From positions 9,657-73,656 of the forward strand of contig DBRF01000016.1 of NCBI GenBank assembly GCA_002305795.1: a stretch of 64,000 nucleotides of DNA, written 5' to 3'. The stretch comes from Ruminococcaceae bacterium UBA1375 (lineage in GTDB: Bacteria > Bacillota > Clostridia > Oscillospirales > Ruminococcaceae). The number at the start of each line of letters is the position of its first letter. Positions within the stretch are counted from its first letter, which is position 1. The notes below the pieces were generated by a model. That model was not told the DNA's origin and searched no databases. It saw only the letters and a list, made by a program, of their open reading frames with translations. The position numbers were made by a program, and so were the translations under genes. This document shows, in pieces, positions 51,253-62,100 of this stretch.

Positions 51253-53039
51253 TTCTGGACGCATTGACCCGCTACTACCAAGCGGTAAACCTGCCCCGGC
51301 CGGGATGGAGCAAGGTGAAAGTGTCCTATGGGCTAAAGTTGAATCCGGACGGCAGTCTGCAAAATGTGGTGTCCTACCTGCGGCCAGCCGAGAAAGGAAA
51401 CAAACAGCTGCCCCAGCTCAAAGAGGTGCCGGAACCGGTGAAGCGTTCCAGCGGCGTCAACCCCAACTTTCTCTGTGACAACTCCGCCTATCTGCTGGGC
51501 GTAGACCAAAAGGGGAAGCCGGAACGGGCGAAAAAATGCTTTGAAGCCGCCAAAGCCTTCCACCAAAAGCTGCTTGCCGGAGTGGACTCTCCCGCCGCCC
51601 AAGCAGTCCTAGCCTATTTTGAACACTGGGACCCGGACACGGCGCTATCCCACCCGGAAATTGCCCAAAACCCCGACCTGACCGCCGGCGGCAACGTAAT
51701 CTTTCTCTTTGGGGAGGACCGGGAAAATCTGGAACACAATGAAGTGCAGAGAGACCCTGCCGTTGTTCAGGCATGGCAGCAGTACCGCAATGAGAACCAA
51801 GACGGCCCTGCCGCCTTCTGTCCGGTCCTGGAGCAGACGGCCCCGATGGCCCGACTCCATCCCGCCATCAAGGGAGTGCGGGGCGCCCAATCCAGCGGCG
51901 CTTCCCTTATCTCCTACAACGCCGATGCTTTTTGCTCCTATGGCAAAGAGCAGGGGGAAAATGCGGGTATCAGCCAGCAGGCCGCCTTTGCCTACACCAC
52001 CGCCTTAAACTACCTGCTCTCCGACCACCCCACCCATTTATGGAACACCGCCACCCAGGAAAAGGTTGACCCCCAAAAAAGCCGGTTCCGCTATGCTTCC
52101 CAGCTGGGCGACACCACCGTGGTGTATTGGGCAGAAGGAGGCGACCCCGCTTACCAGGAATTCTATCACGGGATGATAGAGCCGGAATCCCTTTCCGACG
52201 CCAAGGAAGAGGTGAATGCCGTGCTTTCCAATCTCACCAATGGAAAAACAGTGGACATTCAGGGCATGGAACTGGACCCGGGAGTGCAGTTTTACATTCT
52301 GGGCATCTCCCCCAATGCGGCCCGGCTGTCGGTGCGGTTTTTCCTACAGGACAGCTTTGGGGTCTTCCTGGGGCGAATCCAGGAGCACCAGCAGCGGCTG
52401 GAAATCGTCAAGCCAGTGAGAGACCCTCGGGAAAACCTGTCCTTCTGGCAGCTGTTGCAGGAGACGGTCAACCCCAATTCCAAAGACAAGAATCCTGCTC
52501 CCTTATTAGGGGGCGCTCTAGTTCGTTCGGTGCTGGAGGGCCTGCCCTATCCCGCTGCTTTGCTGGAAGGGGTGTTCGTCCGGCTCCGAGCGGAGCGGAA
52601 CATCAATCGCGGCAAAGCCGCCATCCTAAAAGCGTATTATTTGAAAAATCCAAATTCAGGTTGTCCAAAGGAGGTTTTAACCGTGGCATTAAACAAAGAC
52701 AGCAAAAGCGTTCCCTATCATCTGGGACGGTGGTTTGCGGTGCTGGAGGGAATTCAGCAGGACGCCAACCCCGGTATCAACGCTACCATTCGGGACAAGT
52801 ATTTTTCTTCCGCTGCCTCTACCCCTGCCGCCATCTTCGCCCTGTTAGTGCAGCTGTCCCAAAAGCATCTGGCAAAGCTCAGCGAAGGGCAAACGATTTT
52901 CTACAGCAAGCTGATTCAGGAAATCACTGACCATATCCCCGATGAGCTTCCCACCCGGCTTTCCCTGCCGGAACAGGCATCGTTCTATTTAGGATACTAC
53001 CATCAAACCCAGGACCGCTATACCAAAAAGGAGGACTAA
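51249..53039 (+). CDS. cas8c: Cas8c, large subunit of type I-C Cascade
   Basis: The Csd1-family large subunit (596 residues) that recognises the PAM and helps open the target. It begins MILDALTRYYQAVNLPRPGW and includes the family phrases HPAIKGVRGAQSSGASLISY and NTATQEK. It starts at the ATGA overlap with cas5c. The 3' portion contains an internal, in-frame start for Cas11c at 52683. Confidence 0.95.
   Translation: MILDALTRYYQAVNLPRPGWSKVKVSYGLKLNPDGSLQNVVSYLRPAEKGNKQLPQLKEVPEPVKRSSGVNPNFLCDNSAYLLGVDQKGKPERAKKCFEAAKAFHQKLLAGVDSPAAQAVLAYFEHWDPDTALSHPEIAQNPDLTAGGNVIFLFGEDRENLEHNEVQRDPAVVQAWQQYRNENQDGPAAFCPVLEQTAPMARLHPAIKGVRGAQSSGASLISYNADAFCSYGKEQGENAGISQQAAFAYTTALNYLLSDHPTHLWNTATQEKVDPQKSRFRYASQLGDTTVVYWAEGGDPAYQEFYHGMIEPESLSDAKEEVNAVLSNLTNGKTVDIQGMELDPGVQFYILGISPNAARLSVRFFLQDSFGVFLGRIQEHQQRLEIVKPVRDPRENLSFWQLLQETVNPNSKDKNPAPLLGGALVRSVLEGLPYPAALLEGVFVRLRAERNINRGKAAILKAYYLKNPNSGCPKEVLTVALNKDSKSVPYHLGRWFAVLEGIQQDANPGINATIRDKYFSSAASTPAAIFALLVQLSQKHLAKLSEGQTIFYSKLIQEITDHIPDELPTRLSLPEQASFYLGYYHQTQDRYTKKED
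52683..53039 (+). CDS. cas11c: Cas11c small subunit, internal in-frame product of cas8c
   Basis: Inside cas8c a full ribosome site AAAGGAGG (52667-52674) lies 8 bases before GTG 52683, in frame with cas8c. The 118-residue product begins VALNKDSKSVPYHLGRWFAV and ends at the shared stop. Type I-C systems are known to make a separate small subunit from the end of cas8c. The ribosome site here is as strong as those of the other cas genes, so independent translation is very likely. Confidence 0.85.
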   Translation: MALNKDSKSVPYHLGRWFAVLEGIQQDANPGINATIRDKYFSSAASTPAAIFALLVQLSQKHLAKLSEGQTIFYSKLIQEITDHIPDELPTRLSLPEQASFYLGYYHQTQDRYTKKED

Positions 53040-53042
53040 CCC

Positions 53043-53945
53043 ATGAAGGAAAACGCTATCCAAAACCGCTATGATTTCGTCATCTTCTTTGACGTGGAAA
53101 ACGGCAACCCCAACGGTGACCCGGACGCCGGGAACATGCCCCGGATTGACCCGGAAACCGGCTATGGTTTGGTCACCGACGTCTGCCTGAAGCGGAAAAT
53201 CCGCAACTATGTGGAGACGGTCAAGGAAGACCAGACCGGATACCAAATCTACATCAAGGACAAGGTGCCTCTCAACCGCAGCGACAACCAAGCCCTGGAA
53301 TACCTGAAACTGAAGGTAGACGGAAAAGAAGTGGACCTAAAAAGCGCCAAAAAGAATGACCCGGAGCTGGACCAAAAGATTCTGGACTTTATGTGCGCCA
53401 ACTTCTATGATATCCGCACCTTCGGCGCCGTAATGACTACCTTTGTAAAGGGGGCGTTAAACTGCGGCCAGGTGCGGGGGCCGGTGCAGCTGGGTTTTGC
53501 CCGGAGCCTGGACCCCATCCTTCCCCAGGAAGTGACCATCACCCGTGTGGCCATCACCACCGAAAAAGACGCCGAGCGTAAGAACACCGAAATGGGCAAA
53601 AAATTCATCGTCCCCTACGCCATGTACCGGTGCGAGGGATTTGTCTCTGCCAACCTGGCTCGCAAAACCACCGGGTTTTCTCAGGAAGACTTGGAGCTGC
53701 TGTGGCAGGCCATCCTCAATATGTTTGAAAACGACCACTCCGCCGCCCGGGGAAAAATGGCGGTGCGGAAGCTCATTGTGTTCAAACACGACAGCGAATT
53801 GGGCAACGCCCCTTCCCACAAGCTGTTCGACGCCGTACACGCCAAGAAAAAGGTAGAAGGCTCCATTCCCAGAAACCACGAAGACTACGTCATCACGGTA
53901 GAAGAAGACCTGCCGGAAGGCGTCAGCTGCACCATCATGGAATGA
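53043..53945 (+). CDS. cas7c: Cas7c, Cascade backbone subunit
   Basis: The Csd2-family backbone protein that polymerises along the crRNA. The 300-residue protein begins with an RYDFVIFFDVENGNPNGDPD motif, contains NCGQVRGPVQLGFARSLDPI and ends EDYVITVEEDLPEGVSC. AAAAAGGAGG precedes the ATG, 3 bases after the cas8c stop. It overlaps cas4 by ATGA. Confidence 0.96.
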   Translation: MKENAIQNRYDFVIFFDVENGNPNGDPDAGNMPRIDPETGYGLVTDVCLKRKIRNYVETVKEDQTGYQIYIKDKVPLNRSDNQALEYLKLKVDGKEVDLKSAKKNDPELDQKILDFMCANFYDIRTFGAVMTTFVKGALNCGQVRGPVQLGFARSLDPILPQEVTITRVAITTEKDAERKNTEMGKKFIVPYAMYRCEGFVSANLARKTTGFSQEDLELLWQAILNMFENDHSAARGKMAVRKLIVFKHDSELGNAPSHKLFDAVHAKKKVEGSIPRNHEDYVITVEEDLPEGVSCTIME

Positions 53946-54604
53946 GTTACCGGGAAGAAGACTACCTCCAACTATCCGGCATCCAGCACTTTGCCTTCTG
54001 TTCCCGGCAATGGGCCTTGATTCATCTGGAACACCTTTGGCTGGAAAACTACCAGACTGCCCAGGGACAGCTGCTCCACCAACGCTGCCACGACGCCAAC
54101 CAGGATGAAAGCCGAGGAGATTTGCTGATTCTTCGGGACCTGCGAGTCTCCTCCCCCACCCTGGGGCTCAGCGGCGCCTGCGATGTGGTGGAATTTCACC
54201 GTAATTCCCAAGGTATCTCCCTGCAGGGCCGGAAAGGGCTTTGGCTTCCCTATCCGGTGGAGTACAAGCGGGGAAAGCCCAAACCCCACCAGGCGGATGA
54301 ATTACAGCTCTGTGCCCAGGCCATCTGTCTGGAAGAAATGCTCTGCTGCTCCATTGAGGAAGGTTCTTTATTCTATGGAGAGACCCGCCGCCGTCAACCG
54401 GTGGCCTTTGATGCCTCCCTGCGGCAGACAGTGCAGGAAATGGCCACCCAGATGCATCAATACGCCCAGCGGGGGTACACCCCTAAAGTAAAGCCCAAAA
54501 AGGGGTGTTCCGCCTGTTCTCTGAAGGACCTCTGTCTGCCGGTGCTCTGCAAAAAACGCTCCGCCGCAAAATGGACTGCGGAAAAGTTGGAGGAGGAAGC
54601 ATGA
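53942..54604 (+). CDS. cas4: Cas4, PAM-selecting nuclease of spacer acquisition
   Basis: A RecB-type nuclease that trims and orients prespacers. The 220-residue protein has iron-sulfur ligands (FCSRQW near the start; CSACSLKDLC near the end), RecB motifs GACDVVEF and YPVEYKRGKP, and the QLCAQAICLEEM helix. It overlaps cas7c and cas1 by ATGA on each side, so cas7c-cas4-cas1 are translationally coupled. Confidence 0.95.
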   Translation: MSYREEDYLQLSGIQHFAFCSRQWALIHLEHLWLENYQTAQGQLLHQRCHDANQDESRGDLLILRDLRVSSPTLGLSGACDVVEFHRNSQGISLQGRKGLWLPYPVEYKRGKPKPHQADELQLCAQAICLEEMLCCSIEEGSLFYGETRRRQPVAFDASLRQTVQEMATQMHQYAQRGYTPKVKPKKGCSACSLKDLCLPVLCKKRSAAKWTAEKLEEEA

Positions 54605-55632
54605 AAAAATTATGGAACACCCTATACGTCCTCAGCGAAGACGCTTACCTCTCCTTGGACGGAGAAACGGTGGTGATTCAACGGCCGGAAGAAGCAGACA
54701 AGCATTTTCCCCTTCACACGTTGGAAAACATCCTTTGCTTCAGCTACAAAGGGGCTTCCCCGGCACTGATGGGAAAGTGCTCCCGGATGGGAATCGGATT
54801 ATCCTTCTTCACGCCCCGTGGGCAGTTTCTCACCCGGTGCTGGGGCGAAAACAACGGAAACGTGCTGCTGCGAAAAGAGCAGTACCGCCGTTCCGACAAC
54901 CAAGCAGAAAGCTGCCATATCGCCAAACAGATGATTTCTGGCAAAGTGTACAACGGGCGATGGGTCCTGTTGCGGGGTATCCGGGACCACGCTTTGCGGC
55001 TGGATGTCTCCAAGGTGCAGCACAGTGCGGATTTGTTAAAAATCAGCTTAGAACAGATTCCAAATTGCCCTTCCCTGGAGCGTCTTCGGGGACTGGAAGG
55101 AGAGGCGGCGGCCATCTATTTCGGGGTATTGGACTCCTTGATTTTACAGAACCGGGACACCTTTTTCTTTCGGGAACGCAGCCGGCGTCCTCCCAGGGAC
55201 GCTTTCAACGCCCTGCTATCCTTCGTCTATTCCCTGCTGGCCAATCTCTGTGCTTCTGCTTTAGAAGGCGCCGGGTTGGACAGCTATGTGGGGTTTCTGC
55301 ACCGGGATCGTCCGGGGCGGGCTTCCCTGGCTTTGGATCTCATGGAAGAACTCCGTCCTGTATTGGGAGACCGGTTTGCCCTTACTCTCATCAATCACCG
55401 GCTGATCCGCCCGGAACACTTCGATTTTCGGGAAAACGGCTCTGTTCTGCTGAACGATCCGGGAAGGCGTGTTCTGCTCAACGCTTGGCAGGAGCGAAAG
55501 CGGGAGACGCTGACTCATCCGTTTTTGGGCGAAAAGCTATCCTGGGGATTGGTGCCCCACATCCAGGCGTTGCTTTTGGCACGGTATTTGCGGGGAGATT
55601 TAGACGCCTATCCACCGTTTTTATGGAAGTGA
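54601..55632 (+). CDS. cas1: Cas1 integrase
   Basis: The catalytic integrase subunit for new spacers. The 343-residue protein carries the expected Glu in RLRGLEGEAAAIYF, His in GFLHRDRPGRASLALDLMEE and the following acidic residues. The start ATG overlaps the cas4 stop; an open frame extends further upstream but only within cas4. Confidence 0.96.
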   Translation: MKKLWNTLYVLSEDAYLSLDGETVVIQRPEEADKHFPLHTLENILCFSYKGASPALMGKCSRMGIGLSFFTPRGQFLTRCWGENNGNVLLRKEQYRRSDNQAESCHIAKQMISGKVYNGRWVLLRGIRDHALRLDVSKVQHSADLLKISLEQIPNCPSLERLRGLEGEAAAIYFGVLDSLILQNRDTFFFRERSRRPPRDAFNALLSFVYSLLANLCASALEGAGLDSYVGFLHRDRPGRASLALDLMEELRPVLGDRFALTLINHRLIRPEHFDFRENGSVLLNDPGRRVLLNAWQERKRETLTHPFLGEKLSWGLVPHIQALLLARYLRGDLDAYPPFLWK

Positions 55633-55641
55633 GGAACTGCT

Positions 55642-55932
55642 ATGCTGCTTTTAATCACCTACGACGTAAACACCGAAACCCCTGCCGGGAAAAAACGGTT
55701 ACGGAAGGTAGCCAAAGAGTGCGTCAATTATGGACAGAGAGTGCAAAACTCTGTCTTTGAATGCGTAGTGGATCAAGCCCAAGCGGTGATGCTTCAGGCC
55801 AAGCTGGAAGCTCTCATTGATCCCAACTGCGACAGTCTCCGCTTTTACCGGCTGGGCAACCATTACCAGGAGAAAATCGTTCACATCGGAGCAAAACCGG
55901 CCATTGACCAAGAAGGTACTTTATTGGTCTAA
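55642..55932 (+). CDS. cas2: Cas2, structural partner of Cas1
   Basis: A 96-residue ferredoxin-fold protein beginning MLLLITYDVNTETPAGKKRL and containing VQNSVFECVVD. GTGAGGAACTGCT precedes the ATG. It is the last gene of the operon, 192 bases before the array. Confidence 0.96.
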   Translation: MLLLITYDVNTETPAGKKRLRKVAKECVNYGQRVQNSVFECVVDQAQAVMLQAKLEALIDPNCDSLRFYRLGNHYQEKIVHIGAKPAIDQEGTLLV

Positions 55933-56124
55933 TTTGTGCGAAAGGCAAGCAATCAGAAAATGCCGGTTTCCTCGCACTGAAAAAATCCCTGTTTTACAGC
56001 TATCTTTGTTTATGCCGAAGAAACTTCGATGATTTTTCGAGCAAATAAAGTTTTAAAAAAGTGAACCGGCAGATTCTTTTCTGTTTTGTACAAAATGAAA
56101 GGGTGTATTTTGTATCCTTTTGCT
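55933..56124 (+). promoter_or_regulatory. CRISPR leader
   Basis: AT-rich sequence between cas2 and the first repeat. It contains a perfect 12-bp palindrome TTTTGTACAAAA (56084-56095), about 30 bases before the array. An 8-bp inverted repeat TGCCGGTT/AACCGGCA also lies near 55968 and 56064. No clear promoter hexamer pair was found. It should carry the array promoter and the integration-recognition sequence. Confidence 0.75.
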
Positions 56125-59100
56125 GTCGCTCCCTGTGCGGGAGCGTGGGTTGAAATCTTTCCCGGAACGGAGGAAACAGTCCGGGAAATCGCGTCGCTCC
56201 CTGTGCGGGAGCGTGGGTTGAAATTGCTTTTGTGGCGGGATAAGGTGTCCTCCGGGTCATGTCGCTCCCTGTGCGGGAGCGTGGGTTGAAATAGATAATT
56301 TTTTGCAACCGTTGCCGGGTAGAGAAAAGTCGCTCCCTGTGCGGGAGCGTGGGTTGAAATATCTTGGACATGATGCGAAAAGACGAACCGATGTGTCGCT
56401 CCCTGTGCGGGAGCGTGGGTTGAAATACCAGCTCCCGGATGCCCTGCATGGGCATATCGGGTCGCTCCCTGTGCGGGAGCGTGGGTTGAAATGGAGATTA
56501 CTTCGGTGGCGTCGGCGCTCATCTCGTCGCTCCCTGTGCGGGAGCGTGGGTTGAAATGTCGCCGTCGTCGAAGTTAAGCAGGCCGGTGGTGTCGCTCCCT
56601 GTGCGGGAGCGTGGGTTGAAATCACGGCGGTTGTTGCTTACCAGCACATCCCCGTGTCGCTCCCTGTGCGGGAGCGTGGGTTGAAATTTGCAGCTTTACA
56701 AGATCATCCATCTTTGCCCCGTCGCTCCCTGTGCGGGAGCGTGGGTTGAAATCCTCTCTGCCGCCGGGGGTATGCACTTTGACGGGTCGCTCCCTGTGCG
56801 GGAGCGTGGGTTGAAATAAAGAGGCATCGGAGGAAATCAATGGATAATCTTGTCGCTCCCTGTGCGGGAGCGTGGGTTGAAATGACGCCTTGGCGGGAAA
56901 GCTGGATGCATTGACCGCGTCGCTCCCTGTGCGGGAGCGTGGGTTGAAATTCAGGATATGCCACCACCCTGGCCGCCGCCATTGTCGCTCCCTGTGCGGG
57001 AGCGTGGGTTGAAATGTCGTCCCCCGGCTTGATGTAGAGCAGCCGTTCCGGGTCGCTCCCTGTGCGGGAGCGTGGGTTGAAATCATCTCTGTCCACATTG
57101 ACCGCTTTGAAAACCGCACCGTCGCTCCCTGTGCGGGAGCGTGGGTTGAAATCTTCCTTGCCATGAGCCGCCACTATCACTTGGTAAGTCGCTCCCTGTG
57201 CGGGAGCGTGGGTTGAAATATGATTTTCTGCGCCAGGGTGTTGATGTCCTGGTCGGTCGCTCCCTGTGCGGGAGCGTGGGTTGAAATCCTTCGCTGTTGC
57301 AGTTGAGAATCAGCAGAGCCGCGTCGCTCCCTGTGCGGGAGCGTGGGTTGAAATCATGAAAACCTCCGCCGGGAACGCAAGCCAGGCGGTGTCGCTCCCT
57401 GTGCGGGAGCGTGGGTTGAAATTTTTGGCTCATGTTCAGTCTCCTTCCAATTTTTCAAGGTCGCTCCCTGTGCGGGAGCGTGGGTTGAAATCGCCTGCGG
57501 TGCCGTCACCTCCTACCAGCTCCAGGGTCGCTCCCTGTGCGGGAGCGTGGGTTGAAATTTCATGACGCGAGAAGGGGAATGGATGCCAAGCAGTCGCTCC
57601 CTGTGCGGGAGCGTGGGTTGAAATCAGTTCCCGGTCGCTTTGGATGGTTTGCAAAAGGTCGCTCCCTGTGCGGGAGCGTGGGTTGAAATGTGTACTGTTC
57701 CCCCAGCTGGTCCAGGGGGACGGGTCGCTCCCTGTGCGGGAGCGTGGGTTGAAATACAGGCCCAGCCAGTCATCCACCTGGGCGGTGTGTCGCTCCCTGT
57801 GCGGGAGCGTGGGTTGAAATGGTGATCTTACCATCTTTCGGCTTCGCCACTACCGGGTCGCTCCCTGTGCGGGAGCGTGGGTTGAAATCAGCCGGTAGGT
57901 GTGCTCAATCACGGTGTTGTGTTGTCGCTCCCTGTGCGGGAGCGTGGGTTGAAATCGGGCTGGTGAGCTGGATCAACGACCTAAATGATGCGGTCGCTCC
58001 CTGTGCGGGAGCGTGGGTTGAAATATTTTGCGAAAGTGTTTTGTTGTACACCCGCAGGTCGCTCCCTGTGCGGGAGCGTGGGTTGAAATAGGCGGATGGG
58101 CACGGTCTGCACCACATCATCCGTCGCTCCCTGTGCGGGAGCGTGGGTTGAAATTATGCGTTGACTGCCGGCACGGAACCGAGGACGACACGTCGCTCCC
58201 TGTGCGGGAGCGTGGGTTGAAATACCGGAGGGTTGTCCCGCCGGGAGATGGAGCAGCGTCGCTCCCTGTGCGGGAGCGTGGGTTGAAATATCCAGCTGCC
58301 GGAAAATCTGTTTGAGGGGCTTGGCGTCGCTCCCTGTGCGGGAGCGTGGGTTGAAATTAAGCTGGCGCTATACCACGAGTTTGAGGAAGACGTCGCTCCC
58401 TGTGCGGGAGCGTGGGTTGAAATAGACCAGTGGCGCAGAAAGTCCAAGGCTGTGGGGGTCGCTCCCTGTGCGGGAGCGTGGGTTGAAATGTAGATGCCGT
58501 TACGCTCCCTGGTCACCGGGCAGGAGTCGCTCCCTGTGCGGGAGCGTGGGTTGAAATACTGGGTGTCCTCCTGAGTGTCCTCTACCAGCTGCCAGGTCGC
58601 TCCCTGTGCGGGAGCGTGGGTTGAAATGGTGATGTCGGCATTGGGTGATGTGTTAAACAGCAAGTCGCTCCCTGTGCGGGAGCGTGGGTTGAAATGTATA
58701 CAGCAAACTGGCGGTTCAAGCCGGCGCCTCGTCGCTCCCTGTGCGGGAGCGTGGGTTGAAATAAGATCACCAATGCGGAAATCCGGCACATCAAAACCGT
58801 CGCTCCCTGTGCGGGAGCGTGGGTTGAAATCACCGCTGACAGAGCTGGAAAAGCTGCCGGTTGGTCGCTCCCTGTGCGGGAGCGTGGGTTGAAATACGGA
58901 TGAAGAAGGGAACCCGGCTTTGGATGCAAGTCGCTCCCTGTGCGGGAGCGTGGGTTGAAATTAGTGAGGATGTCGGTCAACTCGTAGTTTTTGGGTCGCT
59001 CCCTGTGCGGGAGCGTGGGTTGAAATCGATTTTGATGATGTCCTCCTGTTCTTCCGGGGTGTCGCTCCCTGTGCGGGAGCGTGGGTTGAAATTGCTTTGC

Positions 59101-62100
59101 GATTACGTCAATGGTATCGCACACCCGTCGCTCCCTGTGCGGGAGCGTGGGTTGAAATAAGATCACCAATGCGGAAATCCGGCACATCAAAAGTCGCTCC
59201 CTGTGCGGGAGCGTGGGTTGAAATACTTGCCCAAAGGCAGCTCCCTTTCCCGTTGAGCGTCGCTCCCTGTGCGGGAGCGTGGGTTGAAATGCCGGTGCTA
59301 TGCATCTCCGGGAATGTGGCGGATGTCGCTCCCTGTGCGGGAGCGTGGGTTGAAATACTGGGGCCATTGCTATATGACATCGGAAAAAAGTCGCTCCCTG
59401 TGCGGGAGCGTGGGTTGAAATCCGTGATGGGTTGATCGACCAACTTGAGTATGAGGGATAGTCGCTCCCTGTGCGGGAGCGTGGGTTGAAATAGCTCCTG
59501 CCGGGCCATGAAGCTGGCCAGCTCCGTGTCGCTCCCTGTGCGGGAGCGTGGGTTGAAATGCAACTACTCCAAGGACGGAATCCACGGTCGCAGTCGCTCC
59601 CTGTGCGGGAGCGTGGGTTGAAATTCCGGTTCCTATTGCGGCATCGATTGGCTGCGTGGTCGCTCCCTGTGCGGGAGCGTGGGTTGAAATACGGATGAAG
59701 AAGGGAACCCGGCTTTGGATGCAAAAGTCGCTCCCTGTGCGGGAGCGTGGGTTGAAATGATTATCCGACTTTTAATTTAGATGAGATTAGGAGGTCGCTC
59801 CCTGTGCGGGAGCGTGGGTTGAAATCGTAAAAAGTCACCCGAGCCATTTTTGTACCGTGTCGCTCCCTGTGCGGGAGCGTGGGTTGAAATAATTTCCTTT
59901 GCCTGCTCCTGCATCTTTACTTCCTGGTCGCTCCCTGTGCGGGAGCGTGGGTTGAAATAATCCAAGTTTTCCGGGGTGACGGTGGAGGAACGTCGCTCCC
60001 TGTGCGGGAGCGTGGGTTGAAATAGTTCGTCCGCCAACTGTCCATCCTTTGGGTAGAGGTCGCTCCCTGTGCGGGAGCGTGGGTTGAAATACCTCCTTTA
60101 CAGCCCCAGCCAGTCATCCACCTGGGTCGCTCCCTGTGCGGGAGCGTGGGTTGAAATGATGATGTAGTCGGTCTCCCGGTCCAGGTCGGTCATGTCGCTC
60201 CCTGTGCGGGAGCGTGGGTTGAAATATCACTTTTGATGGCGAATTTATTCCCCAAGCGGGTCGCTCCCTGTGCGGGAGCGTGGGTTGAAATGATTGGTTG
60301 CCTTGTCCAGATACTTTGACGGCACCGTGTCGCTCCCTGTGCGGGAGCGTGGGTTGAAATAACACTGATTTGACTGGTGATAGGCTCATCCAGGTCGCTC
60401 CCTGTGCGGGAGCGTGGGTTGAAATTATGGTTATCGCAGAAAGCGGTATGAAAAAAGTAGTCGCTCCCTGTGCGGGAGCGTGGGTTGAAATATGGAATCT
60501 ATCTTCCCCTTTAAGGTGAGGATGCTTGTCGCTCCCTGTGCGGGAGCGTGGGTTGAAATCATGGCCACAGTGCAGCAAAACCTGGGGAAAATGGAGTCGC
60601 TCCCTGTGCGGGAGCGTGGGTTGAAATACCGTTCGGTGCTGCGCCGCCCTGGCGGACCTGAAGTCGCTCCCTGTGCGGGAGCGTGGGTTGAAATCATCTG
60701 GCAGCATATAAGCCAGATTGTTTCCGTGTCGCTCCCTGTGCGGGAGCGTGGGTTGAAATTTTTTTCTGGGCTTCTTCTGCGGCATCCGCCAAAAGGTCGC
60801 TCCCTGTGCGGGAGCGTGGGTTGAAATGTTTCGCAATTCTGCTATAATGGGGAAGTTTATGTCGCTCCCTGTGCGGGAGCGTGGGTTGAAATAGGTGGGG
60901 GAAGCGACAAGCAGTTTTGCGGACAGTCGCTCCCTGTGCGGGAGCGTGGGTTGAAATAGATTTTCTCCATGATACCCTTGGATGTGTGGAAGTCGCTCCC
61001 TGTGCGGGAGCGTGGGTTGAAATTTGCCCAACTGGGAAAAGGTGGCGGAACGGAAAGCGTCGCTCCCTGTGCGGGAGCGTGGGTTGAAATAATACGAATC
61101 CCAATGCCGACATCACCGAAGAACAGTCGCTCCCTGTGCGGGAGCGTGGGTTGAAATCCGGAGGTGGACGGCGATCACCCGCATTTCTGCATCGTCGCTC
61201 CCTGTGCGGGAGCGTGGGTTGAAATTTGCCGGTTTGCATCGCTCATTCTAGCAGCAGCGTCGCTCCCTGTGCGGGAGCGTGGGTTGAAATTTTATTTTTA
61301 ACGGTAGGGACAGCAGGGATTTTGGTCGCTCCCTGTGCGGGAGCGTGGGTTGAAATAGCTTGGCTATCACCATTGACGGCCATATCATCGGTCGCTCCCT
61401 GTGCGGGAGCGTGGGTTGAAATAAAATACCCCGGCGCTGGGCCGGGGTGAAGTGTTTGTCGCTCCCTGTGCGGGAGCGTGGGTTGAAATCGGCTTGGATA
61501 TGTGGGGGCAGATCGAGCGGTTTGCGTCGCTCCCTGTGCGGGAGCGTGGGTTGAAATAAGCCGGCGCCTCCCATAACGGAGAACACCCTTCCGTCGCTCC
61601 CTGTGCGGGAGCGTGGGTTGAAATCTTAACGGCATCGCCCATCTTATCCAGATTCCAGTCGCTCCCTGTGCGGGAGCGTGGGTTGAAATCAGATCAATGG
61701 GGGATATTGATATATCCTATCCGGTCGCTCCCTGTGCGGGAGCGTGGGTTGAAATAGCCAGTCTGCTCCAAACTGCTGCAGTTGCTCCACGTCGCTCCCT
61801 GTGCGGGAGCGTGGGTTGAAATCCACCAGATTTACCACACTGGCCCGCAGGTTTACGTCGCTCCCTGTGCGGGAGCGTGGGTTGAAATAATGCCCAAAGA
61901 GCGTAGGTATTTGCTCTGTGCGTCGCTCCCTGTGCGGGAGCGTGGGTTGAAATATCCGGCATCACTTTTTGCATTTTAGCCATTGTCGTCGCTCCCTGTG
62001 CGGGAGCGTGGGTTGAAATGCGCTTCCAGCTCCGGCATAGCTTCCAAGGCCTGTCGCTCCCTGTGCGGGAGCGTGGGTTGAAATGTCCGTCCAGCCTACC

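Noticed and set aside
54612..55760. A 382-codon frame over cas1
   Set aside because: Wrong-frame shadow of cas1 with low-quality composition.
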